The notes below the pieces were generated by a model. The model did not search any database. It saw nothing but the letters and a program-made list of their open reading frames with translations, and was not told the origin of the DNA. A stretch of DNA of 64,000 nucleotides from DATJLY01 sp035604615 (GTDB taxonomy: Bacteria > Pseudomonadota > Alphaproteobacteria > ATCC43930 > CGMCC-115725), in assembly GCA_035604615.1 (NCBI GenBank), contig DATNID010000045.1, positions 1 to 64,000 on the forward strand, read 5' to 3'. The position numbers and the translations under genes were made by a program. Positions within the stretch are counted from its first letter, which is position 1. Every line of letters starts with the position of its first letter. Below, piece by piece: positions 26,364 to 35,243 of this stretch.

Positions 26364-27153
26364 CGCGCGCATGCCGAGAGGTCGCTTCGCCTACTGGGAG
26401 AAGCACTTCGCGCCCGCGCCAATGCTGCGCGACGCATGGCGGCCGGTACACTACGTCAACTGCGCGGATTCCGGTCCGCGGCCGGGCTTTGTCCGCAAGC
26501 CCGTCTACACGATCATGATCGACCTCCGCCACAGCGAGGCCGAGATTCTGCGCGGCTTTCGGGCAAACACGCGCAATGAGATCGCGCGTGCGGAGCGCGA
26601 GGGGACTTCCTTCGCCGTCACGGCGGACTATCGACGTTTTCTCGCCCTGTACGAGGCCGCTTCGCGCCACAAGACGCTGCCGCCCGTCAGCGCGGATTAT
26701 CTCGACTCTCTCGGCGGCCGCCTGCGCGTCACCGAAGCGATCGCGGGGGGCGAGACAGTGGTGACGCATGCCTATGCGATGGATGAATCGATCGGGCGGG
26801 TTCGTCTGTTCTACTCGGCATCTTCGTTCCGCGAATTCGACCGGTCCCTCCAGTCCGTCGCGGGAAGGGCGAACCGGTTCCTGCATTTTCGCGACATGCT
26901 GCATTTTCGCGCGGCGGGGTTTCGCTGGTACGATCTAGGCGGCTACGAGCCGGCGGGCGAGGCGGTCAGTCCCGACGCGCGGCAGGTGAGCGTGTTCAAA
27001 GAAAGTTTCGGCGGCAAAGTCGTGCAGGAGGCGAGCTATTTGTCGCTGGCGCAACATCTCTACCGGCAGGGACGGCAGCTCCTGCTGCGCGCGCGGGCGA
27101 AACGCGCGCCGTCCGCCGGCGGACCGGGCGCTTCGGCGCGACATTCGGTTTGA
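26353..27153 (+). CDS. FemAB/GNAT-like acyl- or aminoacyl-transferase
   Basis: The 266-residue protein resembles the FemAB-like branch of the GNAT fold. It has R-G-F-R-A-N-T-R-N-E-I-A-R-A near residue 70, A-Y-A-M-D-E, R-F-L-H-F-R-D-M, and then Y-D-L-G-G-Y, followed by a V-F-K-E-S-F-G-G segment. The R-x-x-I-R/K-A-type segment and the Y-D-x-G-G block are common in proteins that transfer amino acids or acyl groups to peptidoglycan or polysaccharide intermediates. The ATG overlaps the preceding methyltransferase gene by 11 bases. The role in decorating the capsule repeat is inferred from position. Confidence 0.72.
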   Translation: MPFSARMPRGRFAYWEKHFAPAPMLRDAWRPVHYVNCADSGPRPGFVRKPVYTIMIDLRHSEAEILRGFRANTRNEIARAEREGTSFAVTADYRRFLALYEAASRHKTLPPVSADYLDSLGGRLRVTEAIAGGETVVTHAYAMDESIGRVRLFYSASSFREFDRSLQSVAGRANRFLHFRDMLHFRAAGFRWYDLGGYEPAGEAVSPDARQVSVFKESFGGKVVQEASYLSLAQHLYRQGRQLLLRARAKRAPSAGGPGASARHSV

Positions 27154-27178
27154 CCGGCCGCCGCGATCATGCTAGCAA
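27150..27178 (+). promoter_or_regulatory. Possible promoter before the sulfotransferase gene
   Basis: TTGACC (27150-27155) and TAGCAA (27173-27178) are spaced by 17 bases. AT-rich sequence follows up to the ATG at 27220. Confidence 0.35.
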
Positions 27179-27219
27179 AATTAATTATGTCCCTGATCAT
27201 CAATGGGTTGCCGCTTTAA

Positions 27220-28173
27220 ATGTCCGTCCCTCAGGGCGTCGTCGCGTCGCGCGTGGTTGCGGATTCCGTCGCCGCCGATTTCCGTCCGATCGACCGGACG
27301 ATCCTGTTCCATCACAGCCCCAAGACCGGCGGCACCTCGTTCCACAATTTCGCGGAGGATGCTTTCTCGCCCCGGCACGTGCTGGCGGTCTCCAATATGG
27401 GGCGGCTGGCGTCGCATGCGTTTCCGCGCCAGATCGCGCGCTGGAAAATCCGCTTCATCGGCGGCCACATCGCGCCGCAGACCCCGATCCTAGGCGGACC
27501 ATACGCGCGCGTCTCGTTGCTGCGCAGCCCCGAGAGCCTGTTGATCTCGCAGTTCTGCTACGTCTTCAAGCACCGCTTCGAGGGCGCCGACTACCATCGC
27601 TTCTTCAGCCAGCGCGCTGCCAAGGACGTGTTCGACGCCGACGATCTGTGGGCCTATTTCCGCGAATTGGGCGACGACAATCTGCAGATGCGGTTTTACG
27701 CCAACCTGCCGCTGGGCGGTCTGACGCGCCGGCATCTCGACGAGGCGTTGGCCGCGTTGAAATCCATGGCCTTCGTCGGCACGCAGGACGAGATGCGGGC
27801 ATCCATTGACGCCTTCCGAATTCTCTTTGGCATCGCCCACCGGCAATTCTGTCACTACAACTCGTCCGACAAGGACATCGTCAAATTGACCGCGCTCGAG
27901 CGGGCGGAGCTCGCCGAGAAGCTGATGCCGTACGACAACGAGCTCTACCACTACGGTCACGCGATTGCGCTCGAGCATCGCCGCGCCGTGGCACATCTGG
28001 AGCCGCCCGGCGGACCGACCGTCATGGTTGCGGACGAAAAGCCCCGCAGCCTGAACAGCGCTATCCATAGGGCGCTGCACAAAGATCTGTCGGAGTGGCG
28101 GGAGTTCGGATCCAAGCGCGTGGGCCGCTTTTTCCGCGGCGTCGCGCCGCGGCGTCCGGCGGCGCAGATCTGA
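27220..28173 (+). CDS. Sulfotransferase family protein (sulfotransferase-2-like)
   Basis: The 317-residue protein has H-S-P-K-T-G-G-T-S-F near residue 32, the 5'-phosphosulfate-binding loop of PAPS-dependent sulfotransferases. R-S-P-E-S-L-L-I-S-Q-F near 102 fits the 3'-phosphate-binding R-x-P-x6-S. It would transfer sulfate from PAPS to a hydroxyl, here perhaps on the polysaccharide. It has no ribosome-binding site before the ATG. Instead a 10-codon open frame (27187-27219) ends in TAA immediately before the ATG. It is convergent with the Wzy gene, with six bases between. Confidence 0.8.
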   Translation: MSVPQGVVASRVVADSVAADFRPIDRTILFHHSPKTGGTSFHNFAEDAFSPRHVLAVSNMGRLASHAFPRQIARWKIRFIGGHIAPQTPILGGPYARVSLLRSPESLLISQFCYVFKHRFEGADYHRFFSQRAAKDVFDADDLWAYFRELGDDNLQMRFYANLPLGGLTRRHLDEALAALKSMAFVGTQDEMRASIDAFRILFGIAHRQFCHYNSSDKDIVKLTALERAELAEKLMPYDNELYHYGHAIALEHRRAVAHLEPPGGPTVMVADEKPRSLNSAIHRALHKDLSEWREFGSKRVGRFFRGVAPRRPAAQI

Positions 28174-28179
28174 TGCCTC

Positions 28180-29640
28180 TCAGGGGAGCGACGGCGAGGC
28201 GCGGCGTCCGGCCGAGCGCCGGGCGATGACGACCCCGACCGCCGGTGCGAACGAGACCAGCGACAAGGTCAGGCCAATGCACTCCCACAGCGTCGCGTCG
28301 AAATAGGTTCCATCGCGCGAGAAATTACGGAAGAACAGGGCGGTGCAGGAGCCGATCATGCCGATCGCCGTGAAATGCAGCACCATGAGCCTTCCGTCCT
28401 CGTGCCAGCCGCCACAGCTTCGGGCCACCATCCAGCCTTGGCGGAGCACCGCGAACGCGCCGGCCGCGAAGGCGAGCGTTCCCAACAGCCCGGTCTCGGA
28501 CAAAAGACGAAGCAGCAGCGAAGCGGCGTCGTCCTTGTTGAGGCCGTTGAGCCCGGCCTCGTTGTTGTAGGCGAAATCCGGCACCAGATCGTCGTAGGTG
28601 ACGGGATGCGCGCCGAGCCCCATCCCGAGCAGCGGGCGCTCCTCGAGATTGTCGACGGCGACCACGGCGTTGGCGGCGATGGCGAGGGCCGAGATATCGC
28701 CCCGCCCGACGGCGCTGATCTGCGGCGCGTCGGGATCGAACGCCTGGTAGACCAACTCGAGCGTACCCAGCTTGCCGATCAGATCGGGGCCAGCGGCGAA
28801 TGGGATCGCGACGACCGCGACAGCGGCGGCGCCGACGCCCCAGTTGATGTAGCGCTGTCCTCTCAGGCGCGCCCTGTGCGTACGCGTGCGCCGCCTCGCG
28901 ATGAGGATGGCGACCGCCGCGAGGATGAGCGCCATATAGCCTTCGAGCGACAGCGAAGCGGCGAATCCGCCGAGAATGCCGAAGGCCGCCCAGCCCGGCA
29001 CGTACGGTCGCAGCACGGCCGCCCCGTCGCGTCCCGCCAGTCCCACGCGCACCAGCGCCGTCCCCAACGCTACCGAGAGATAGCTGCACATGCGCGCCGG
29101 CTCGGTCGCGATCGACGTCGCGCGCCACAGACCGCCAAGCGTGCCGCGCTGGCCGAATTCGTCGAATCCGCCGAAGAGCTGGCCGAGGAAACTGAATTCC
29201 ACCACCGGCGCGCGGACGATATTGTTGACCGCGAACTGCCCGACCGCGATCAAGCCCACGACCCCCGCGGTCGCGGCGCTCCATTTGATCAGCGTCATCA
29301 GGACCGACAGGTTGCCGGAGACGAGCGTCGAAAAGCCGAACGCGACCGTCAGCATGGTGGCGATGCCCACCGCCTGGACCGCGCCCTTGGACAACGCCGC
29401 CGCGAAATAGGGCGACGTCGCGAGCGAGAGCACGCCGATGAGCACGAACGCCAGGAACGGCCAGGCAAGCCGAATCGTCGTCCACGGGAGGCTCCAGGAC
29501 CGCGACACATAGAGCATCCCCGCGGCCGCTGCGAACACGCCGCCCGCGGCCCACGAAATGAAGAAGCGGCTCGTCTCGGTGGCGAAGGCGAGCCATTGCT
29601 GAGGCGCCAGCACGATGAAGATGCGCGCGAGGGTCAGCAT
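28180..29640 (-). CDS. Wzy-type O-antigen/capsule polymerase
   Basis: The 486-residue protein is strongly hydrophobic with about 11-12 predicted membrane segments. A long periplasmic loop lies near residues 265-380. This loop holds R-P-L-L-G-M-G-L-G-A-H, the family motif of O-antigen polymerases and ligases. With Wzx (23297) and Wzz (30552) it forms the Wzy-dependent set that joins repeat units on the outer face of the inner membrane. As usual for Wzy, sequence alone does not distinguish polymerase from ligase; the neighbours favour polymerase. It lies at the end of the long minus-strand run that begins with the lasso peptide kinase. Confidence 0.82.
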   Translation of the reverse strand: MLTLARIFIVLAPQQWLAFATETSRFFISWAAGGVFAAAAGMLYVSRSWSLPWTTIRLAWPFLAFVLIGVLSLATSPYFAAALSKGAVQAVGIATMLTVAFGFSTLVSGNLSVLMTLIKWSAATAGVVGLIAVGQFAVNNIVRAPVVEFSFLGQLFGGFDEFGQRGTLGGLWRATSIATEPARMCSYLSVALGTALVRVGLAGRDGAAVLRPYVPGWAAFGILGGFAASLSLEGYMALILAAVAILIARRRTRTHRARLRGQRYINWGVGAAAVAVVAIPFAAGPDLIGKLGTLELVYQAFDPDAPQISAVGRGDISALAIAANAVVAVDNLEERPLLGMGLGAHPVTYDDLVPDFAYNNEAGLNGLNKDDAASLLLRLLSETGLLGTLAFAAGAFAVLRQGWMVARSCGGWHEDGRLMVLHFTAIGMIGSCTALFFRNFSRDGTYFDATLWECIGLTLSLVSFAPAVGVVIARRSAGRRASPSLP

Positions 29641-29658
29641 CGCGGCTCGTCTCGCGCG

Positions 29659-30531
29659 TCAGCCACGGTCGCCATCGACGATCCGAAGCGAACCGAGCAT
29701 AGTCTGCCGCAGCCGCAGGACCCAGCGTTCGGGCAGGAGGCGCCCGATCAGCGTGCGCACGCGAAACCGGGCCGCGTAGCCGAGATAAAGCGCCCAGCAC
29801 ATAAGCTTGTTCCGGCCTAGACGGATCGACGAGATCCGGTTCTCCCGGTTCGCCAGCAGCCCCTGCCGCTCACTTTGGCCGCCGGTCTCCATGTTGCCGC
29901 AGATGCGTTCGCAATAGATGCCGCCATAGCTCGCCTGGTGCAAGCGCTGTAGCCAGTTGAAATCCATCGCCACGCGATAGCAGGGATCGAATAATCCCAC
30001 GATCTCGAACAGGTCGCGCCGGCAGACGATGGTAGGGTGGTTGAGCGCGCCCATGCGGTAGCCGAAGCGGCGGCGATAGTCGCTCGAGCCCTTGGTCATG
30101 TAGAGCGGCTTGCCGGATTGCCAATGGACGAGATCGCCATAGACGAAGACCGCATTCGGGTCGGCCTTGAGGCACTCGACGGCGGTCGCGATGTGATCGG
30201 GCTCGATCCAGTCGCCGGCATTCACGAAGGTGATGTATCGGCCGGTCGCGAGTTTCACGCCTTTATTAAACGCATCGGCGATGCCCCGATCCGGCTCGCT
30301 GATCCATTTGCTGATGCCGGATTGGTGGCGTCCGATGACGTCCAGAGACCCGTCCGTCGATCCGCCATCGACGATCACGTATTCGATGGCGGGATAACGC
30401 TGCGCGATTACGCTCCGGATCGTATGATCGAGATGACGCGCCGCGTTCAGCGTGACGGTCACAATCGACACCATTGGCAAGGCGACCTCGCCGCGAGCAC
30501 TTGCCGAATCTTGCCGTTTCGTCACTTGCAT
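29659..30531 (-). CDS. Glycosyltransferase family 2
   Basis: The 290-residue GT-A enzyme has V-S-I-V-T-V-T-L-N near residue 20, Y-V-I-V-D-G-G-S-T-D-G-S, and E-P-D-R-G-I-A-D-A-F-N-K-G. N-A-G-D-W (in place of D-x-D with a D-W form) lies near 105, as in WcaE-type enzymes. It transfers a sugar to the growing repeat unit. A basic, partly hydrophobic C-terminal tail (near 240-290) probably binds the membrane. It is spaced 18 bases from the Wzy gene and 20 bases from the Wzz gene, consistent with one operon. Confidence 0.88.
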   Translation of the reverse strand: MQVTKRQDSASARGEVALPMVSIVTVTLNAARHLDHTIRSVIAQRYPAIEYVIVDGGSTDGSLDVIGRHQSGISKWISEPDRGIADAFNKGVKLATGRYITFVNAGDWIEPDHIATAVECLKADPNAVFVYGDLVHWQSGKPLYMTKGSSDYRRRFGYRMGALNHPTIVCRRDLFEIVGLFDPCYRVAMDFNWLQRLHQASYGGIYCERICGNMETGGQSERQGLLANRENRISSIRLGRNKLMCWALYLGYAARFRVRTLIGRLLPERWVLRLRQTMLGSLRIVDGDRG

Positions 30532-30551
30532 GGCCAGGGCGCGCGTTGAAG

Positions 30552-31541
30552 CTAGACGGCGATGCGCTTGGACGCCAATCGCGAACGAGCGTACTCCTCG
30601 CGGATCACGACGATGACGACCGCGAGAGCGGCGCCCGCGAGGACAGCGAAGAAGAGATCGCGCAGCGCTCGCGGCGAGGTCGGATAATGCGTCGCGCTCG
30701 GCGGGTCCACGACGATCGCCGCGAACGGTATCTCGGGCGCGATCAGCATGGACTCGCGCTGCTCTTCCCCCAGAAGCGCAGTCAGAGCGGACCGATTCTC
30801 GGTCAAGGTGGACGCGCCGATCTGCTGGATCAGGTGATCGATCTTTACCGCCGTCCGCTTCTGCGCGTCGTCTCTCAGCATGGCCTCGGCGCCGGTATGG
30901 ATGTCCTGCAGCAGCGCCATTCCAAGGACCGGGTCGCGGTTGTCGAAATAGAACGCGAAGTAGTTTCGTTGGCGGTCGCTCTCTTGCTTGACGCGCTTCT
31001 GCAGGTAGCTGGCGAAGTCATTGGCGGTCGGCGGCGACCAGCCCGGCAGGCCGAAGATCGACCGCACCAGTTCTCGCAGTGCGAAAATTACGCCGTGCGG
31101 CCGGCGCCATTGACCGGTCTCTTCATTCCATTCTTCGCCGTAAACTGCGCGGCGGACCTCGGGAATCTGCAAAAGCCTGCTGGCCAAGGCAACGGACAGC
31201 CTCGTCTCCAGGTAGAGATTGAAATTGAAATTCGACGAACTGGGGGCCCCGAAGCCGAGCACCGACGAAAGGCCGCCTAAGGTATCGGTGCGGCGTACTG
31301 CCGAAGATTGGTCGACATAGGGCGCGACCGACATGTGCGTGGTGTAGATCGGAACCGCCACCCAGCGCAGCCACACGCCGACCAACGCCATCGTCACGAT
31401 GGGCAGGGAGATCACCAAGGGCCACGCCGCGCTCACGGCGCGCAACCACGTCCGCAGCGCCATCGAGGCCAGTCGTGATGGTTGAGGAAGCTCGTATTCC
31501 TCCCACTCGCCTGGCTCGGACGCCGGACGCATCGTGGTCAC
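30552..31541 (-). CDS. Wzz/KpsE-type chain-length and capsule export protein
   Basis: The 329-residue protein has two membrane helices, at about 40-62 and 285-308, flanking a periplasmic helical region. This is the layout of polysaccharide co-polymerase (PCP/Wzz) proteins. A P-x-x-P-x-x-P-like region (D-P-P-S-A-T-H-Y-P-T-S-P-R-A) directly precedes the second helix, as expected. No cytoplasmic tyrosine-kinase domain follows and none is seen nearby. It controls chain length together with Wzy. The GTG at 31541 is chosen because GGAGGA lies 4 bases before it; an ATG at 31532 is an alternative. A gap of about 166 bases upstream may carry the promoter. Confidence 0.85.
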   Translation of the reverse strand: MTTMRPASEPGEWEEYELPQPSRLASMALRTWLRAVSAAWPLVISLPIVTMALVGVWLRWVAVPIYTTHMSVAPYVDQSSAVRRTDTLGGLSSVLGFGAPSSSNFNFNLYLETRLSVALASRLLQIPEVRRAVYGEEWNEETGQWRRPHGVIFALRELVRSIFGLPGWSPPTANDFASYLQKRVKQESDRQRNYFAFYFDNRDPVLGMALLQDIHTGAEAMLRDDAQKRTAVKIDHLIQQIGASTLTENRSALTALLGEEQRESMLIAPEIPFAAIVVDPPSATHYPTSPRALRDLFFAVLAGAALAVVIVVIREEYARSRLASKRIAV

Positions 31542-31707
31542 TTGATCCTCCTCGACACTTGCCGCCAGGCGGGAAGTCCGCAGTGCCAGTCAGTCCATTT
31601 CATATGAATGTTCGACCCGCCCTGAAGAAAACGTGTCATTTTCTACCCCACGCGGAATATTGAGGCAAGCCGCCCTGGGCCAATGCACGGCCTTTCCATC
31701 GGACGCA

Positions 31708-32679
31708 TCACGCATAGAGGCGGGGATATGCGTCCGTCAGCCACGACACGGTCCTTGCCACGCCCTCCTCCATGGCGATCGCCTGATAATCGAACTGACC
31801 CCAGAGCGGCTCAAATCGTGCGGCGTGATTCGCCGTCATGCGATGGTAGCGCTCGGAGTGGAAGGGGGCGGCAATGCGTATGCGCTTCAGCGCATCGCCG
31901 GCTCGGGCTAGACCCTGCATGAGGCGCCGCGGCACGCGATGCAGCTTGCGTCCGGCGAGCGCGAGCGAAAACGCATTCAATAGCTCATAGGAATCAATCA
32001 CCGGGTCGGTCAGGTAAAATACCTTGTGCAGAACCATCGGCGTCGGCGCGGTCAGCAAAATGTGGGCTTGGCGCGCGACGTTCTCGACATAGCCATAGGC
32101 CCGCAGCACGGGATCGCCGGCCGGGTGAAGATAGAGGCCATGCTTGATGAAGCGCCACATCTCGGTTGCGAAATGGACATGATGCGGACCCCAGATATTG
32201 GTCGGCCGAACGATGATCCACGGCAGCTGCGCAAATCTGGGCTCGCGCGCCAACAGCTCCATCGCCATCTTGCTCCTGCCGTAATCGTTCACGGGATGGA
32301 AGCTGCGATCCTCATCGAAGGGCGAGCCGGGCCCGTTGACATATTGGGTCGAGGTCAGGATGAGACGCTCGACCGTGCCCCGCTTTAGCGCGAGGTTCAG
32401 GATATTGGCGGTGACATCGACGTTCCGCTGCGTCAATTCCGTCATCGATGCGTCAAACGTGGCAAGGGCGGCGAGGTGAACGAGATGCGTCGGCGAAAAT
32501 GCGCGTGCTGCCTGCTCGACCTTATGATAATCGGCCACATCGACGCGTTCCCAAGCGGCCAACGATTCGATCCGCGGCGGCGCAATATCCAGATTCAACA
32601 CGTCGCAGCCGCGGCTCGTCAGGAACGCAACGAGATTGGTGCCGATGAATCCGGAGCCGCCAGTCACAAGGATGCGCAT
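31708..32679 (-). CDS. NAD-dependent epimerase/dehydratase (extended SDR)
   Basis: The 323-residue protein begins M-R-I-L-V-T-G-G-S-G-F-I-G-T-N, with H-L-A-A-L-A-T-F near 75, L-T-S-T-Q-Y, and an intact Y-G-R-S-K catalytic motif near 150. W-I-I-V-R-P-T-N-I-W-G-P-H is typical of UDP-glucose-4-epimerase-like SDRs. It probably interconverts or reduces a nucleotide sugar for the capsule. The ATG at 32679 has GAGGG just before it; an open frame continues 34 codons upstream but lies inside the glycosyltransferase gene. It overlaps that gene by 16 bases, indicating coupling. Confidence 0.85.
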   Translation of the reverse strand: MRILVTGGSGFIGTNLVAFLTSRGCDVLNLDIAPPRIESLAAWERVDVADYHKVEQAARAFSPTHLVHLAALATFDASMTELTQRNVDVTANILNLALKRGTVERLILTSTQYVNGPGSPFDEDRSFHPVNDYGRSKMAMELLAREPRFAQLPWIIVRPTNIWGPHHVHFATEMWRFIKHGLYLHPAGDPVLRAYGYVENVARQAHILLTAPTPMVLHKVFYLTDPVIDSYELLNAFSLALAGRKLHRVPRRLMQGLARAGDALKRIRIAAPFHSERYHRMTANHAARFEPLWGQFDYQAIAMEEGVARTVSWLTDAYPRLYA

Positions 32680-33860
32680 GGTCCCTCGTCGATCGCGCGC
32701 TGCATGTCGTCGACGCCCTTTCGTGCGCGATCGATCATCGCGCCGTAGCTGTCCTCGAGCCGGTCTATCACGTTGGGCCATTCGAAGCGCCTGGCGAACT
32801 CTTTCGCCGCCGTGCCCATTCGGCGGCGCTCGTCCCCATCGTCCAAAAGACGCTGCAAGGCCGCGCTCAGTTCCGATACGACATGCCGCGTTGCGAGTCC
32901 GGCGTTGGCTGCGACGACATCTGGCCAGATCTTCACGCCTTCCGAGAGGATCACCGGGCAGCCCGTCGCCAATGCCTCCAGCGCGACAATGCCGAAATTC
33001 TCCGTTTGCGACGGTAGCACGAACACATCGGCGGCGTCGAATGCGTCGTGTTTCCGCTGGCCACTCAAATTACCCGTGAACAGCACGCGGTGGGATAACT
33101 CGGCCCGTTCGACCAACTGCCGAACCTCGCGCCCAAATCCCTCCGGATCGGGCCCCGCCAAAACCAACAACACATCGGATCGATTGCTCGCGATCGAAGC
33201 GAACGCGCTGAGCAGGAGGTCGAGTCTTTTCACCGGCACGAGGCGGCCCATCCACAAAACCAGCTTCTTGTCCTGGAGCCTGTGCTGCTTGCGAAACGCT
33301 GCGCCGTCTCCGGTGCCGGCGTAATCCGCGACGGACACACCGACGGGGACGATATAGGAGGGCGTCTCCAGCCCGAGGGACCGCGCGGCCTCGCGCTCGC
33401 CCTTGGTCGTGAAAATGAGGCCGGCGGCTTCACCCAAGTTTCGGTTCTCGAAGAGATGCTCGTAGAGGCGCTTGGCGGTTCGCCTCTCCGGTTTGAGATA
33501 GACCACCGGATCGAGACAACCGTGCGGCTGCATGCAATAGGGCACGCCGTGGCGCCGCGCCATGTAAGCCGCGAACGCCTGCGGAAATCTATAGAGCATG
33601 TGCAAATGCACAATGTCATAGCGCTGGATTGAACGCAGCGCTCTGGCCATACCGAACGAGACGGAAAGGGGCGCTAACGAGACGGGAAAGCGGCGCAGCT
33701 CGTAGCCGGACGCGCCGGGATCGGGTGCGGCAACTTCAGATCCGGTTGCCATGAGGGTCACATCGTGTCCGCGGCGCGTCAGGCCCGCGCACATCCCCTT
33801 GGCGACAGAGGTCGGACCCTCGGTTCCTTCGAGCGTGTGAATGACTTGCAGAATTCTCAC
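32664..33860 (-). CDS. Glycosyltransferase, GT4 family
   Basis: The 398-residue GT-B enzyme begins V-R-I-L-Q-V-I-H-T-L-E-G-T-E-G-P-T-S-V (GTG start). It has H-L-H-M-L-Y-R-F-P and the C-terminal pieces W-M-G-R-L-V-P-V-K-R-L-D, L-A-G-P-D-P, and S-Q-T-E-N-F-G-I-V-A-L-E-A-L-A-T-G-C-P-V. That last block is the E-x7-E donor motif. The frame is open to an ATG at 34016, which would bring the gene within 26 bases of the nucleotidyltransferase gene but add 52 non-homologous, Arg-rich residues; neither start has a clear ribosome site. It marks where the lasso cassette passes into capsule genes. Confidence 0.86.
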   Translation of the reverse strand: MRILQVIHTLEGTEGPTSVAKGMCAGLTRRGHDVTLMATGSEVAAPDPGASGYELRRFPVSLAPLSVSFGMARALRSIQRYDIVHLHMLYRFPQAFAAYMARRHGVPYCMQPHGCLDPVVYLKPERRTAKRLYEHLFENRNLGEAAGLIFTTKGEREAARSLGLETPSYIVPVGVSVADYAGTGDGAAFRKQHRLQDKKLVLWMGRLVPVKRLDLLLSAFASIASNRSDVLLVLAGPDPEGFGREVRQLVERAELSHRVLFTGNLSGQRKHDAFDAADVFVLPSQTENFGIVALEALATGCPVILSEGVKIWPDVVAANAGLATRHVVSELSAALQRLLDDGDERRRMGTAAKEFARRFEWPNVIDRLEDSYGAMIDRARKGVDDMQRAIDEGPCASL

Positions 33861-34042
33861 GGGACGCCGGTGTTCCGGGGCCGCGCGATTAGGCGGCTTT
33901 GTGACAGGCGCACGCGGAAATGTCGCCGCGGCGCGCGTTCGAACCGAGAATGTACGCCATTCCTCATCCCGCGCTTCGACCCAGCGAGGACGGCATCCTA
34001 CTTCGATGGCTCGCACGAATGCAATGTGCCGTCAGAGCCCCA

Positions 34043-35236
34043 TCATGCACGCAGTTTCGCCCGGCCCCGCCGCGCGACGCGAACGAGCCAGAGAGGCACG
34101 CGGAGCATCGGGTAGAGGAGATTCAAGCGGTCCGGCAAGGGGCAGGTCAACCAATCCTCCTCGGATACAAGGTCGCGCCGAAGCTGCTCCAGCTTGAAAT
34201 TCCACCCGCCCAGCAAGTACGCCGAGAGATTGATCCATGACTGACCGAAAGCGAGATCATAGGGCTCGGCGACGGCACCGCCGCGCGTCATCGCGAAGAG
34301 CGCCGCGGCGACCAGCAATCGCGGAACCATGCCGCTCTGCGCCTCGGACGCCAGTCGCTCCGGCAGCGTCGTTCCCAGCAGCCGGCGCGACAGCAGCAAC
34401 GCCTGAACGACCGGCCGCTCGAAGCCCCGCGCTGGCGACAGGAACCGCATCGATCCGTCGCTTCGCTTTTCCGCATGCAGCAATGCGCCGATATCGGCCA
34501 GCCATTTCAACCTAAACCACGCATGAGACGCGCCGTGCAGACAAAGATAGGCGAAGAGATCGCCGTCCTCCAGCGTCGGCAAAGTCGCCGCGTCTCCGAT
34601 CGGCACGTCACGCAGCGATCCGAGCGACCGCGTCGGGCCAAGGCGACGGTTGTCCGCGAGCCGCCAGTGCAGCTCGACCTCGATCCGCTTTCCGTCATGG
34701 ACATAGGTGAAATTCTTGAATGTCCGGCTCCAGATCTCGACCTTGCCCTTGCTGAGTCTGATCGATGGGGTGGTGCGACGATATCCTGCTCGCTCCAGAA
34801 GCGCGTTGCCCGCCACCAGACGTTCCTCCGGCACAAGCAGATCGATGTCCTTGCTGTGCCGGATGCCGAGCGATCCATAGGCGAGCATCGCCAGAGTCGT
34901 GCCCTTGAGGAACGCGACGGGAATGCCGGCGTCGGCGAACGCACCGCGCAGCCTCAGGGCTTCGGCGGCCATGAAGAGGCTCTGGCGTGCCAGTGCCTGC
35001 GCGTCGGCGCGGAGCGTTGCCAAGATGCGCGAGGGCGGTTCGACTCCTGCGGCGACGATGCCATCATAGGCCAGCCCCTGGATGCGCTGGCGAGCCACGA
35101 TGTGCAGGAACAGGTCCCAATCGCCCATGTCGCCCGCCGCTTGCCGCACCGCCTCGGCCCGGCGCTCGGACTGGGGCCAGATGGCGCAGGACGCGGCGAG
35201 CGCGAATTCGCGGGGCAGGTCCGCGAGGGATCGCAT
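34043..35236 (-). CDS. Nucleotidyltransferase family protein (lasso/EPS-cluster type)
   Basis: The 397-residue protein belongs to the putative nucleotidyltransferase family found beside lasso peptide and exopolysaccharide genes. The signature is F-L-K-G-T-T-L-A near residue 108, followed by H-S-K-D-I-D-L-L-V, the D-x-D metal motif of pol-beta-like transferases, near 128. A later V-E-L-H-W-R-L segment supplies another acidic residue. Its substrate is not known; in kinase-bearing lasso clusters it is proposed to act after or alongside the kinase. It follows the cyclase gene by seven bases and is the last gene of the cassette before the polysaccharide genes. Confidence 0.8.
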   Translation of the reverse strand: MRSLADLPREFALAASCAIWPQSERRAEAVRQAAGDMGDWDLFLHIVARQRIQGLAYDGIVAAGVEPPSRILATLRADAQALARQSLFMAAEALRLRGAFADAGIPVAFLKGTTLAMLAYGSLGIRHSKDIDLLVPEERLVAGNALLERAGYRRTTPSIRLSKGKVEIWSRTFKNFTYVHDGKRIEVELHWRLADNRRLGPTRSLGSLRDVPIGDAATLPTLEDGDLFAYLCLHGASHAWFRLKWLADIGALLHAEKRSDGSMRFLSPARGFERPVVQALLLSRRLLGTTLPERLASEAQSGMVPRLLVAAALFAMTRGGAVAEPYDLAFGQSWINLSAYLLGGWNFKLEQLRRDLVSEEDWLTCPLPDRLNLLYPMLRVPLWLVRVARRGRAKLRA

Positions 35237-35243
35237 CGCGCGC

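Noticed and set aside
30552..31541. Considered as a Wzc/Etk-type tyrosine autokinase
   Set aside because: The protein ends shortly after its second membrane helix and has no Walker motifs.
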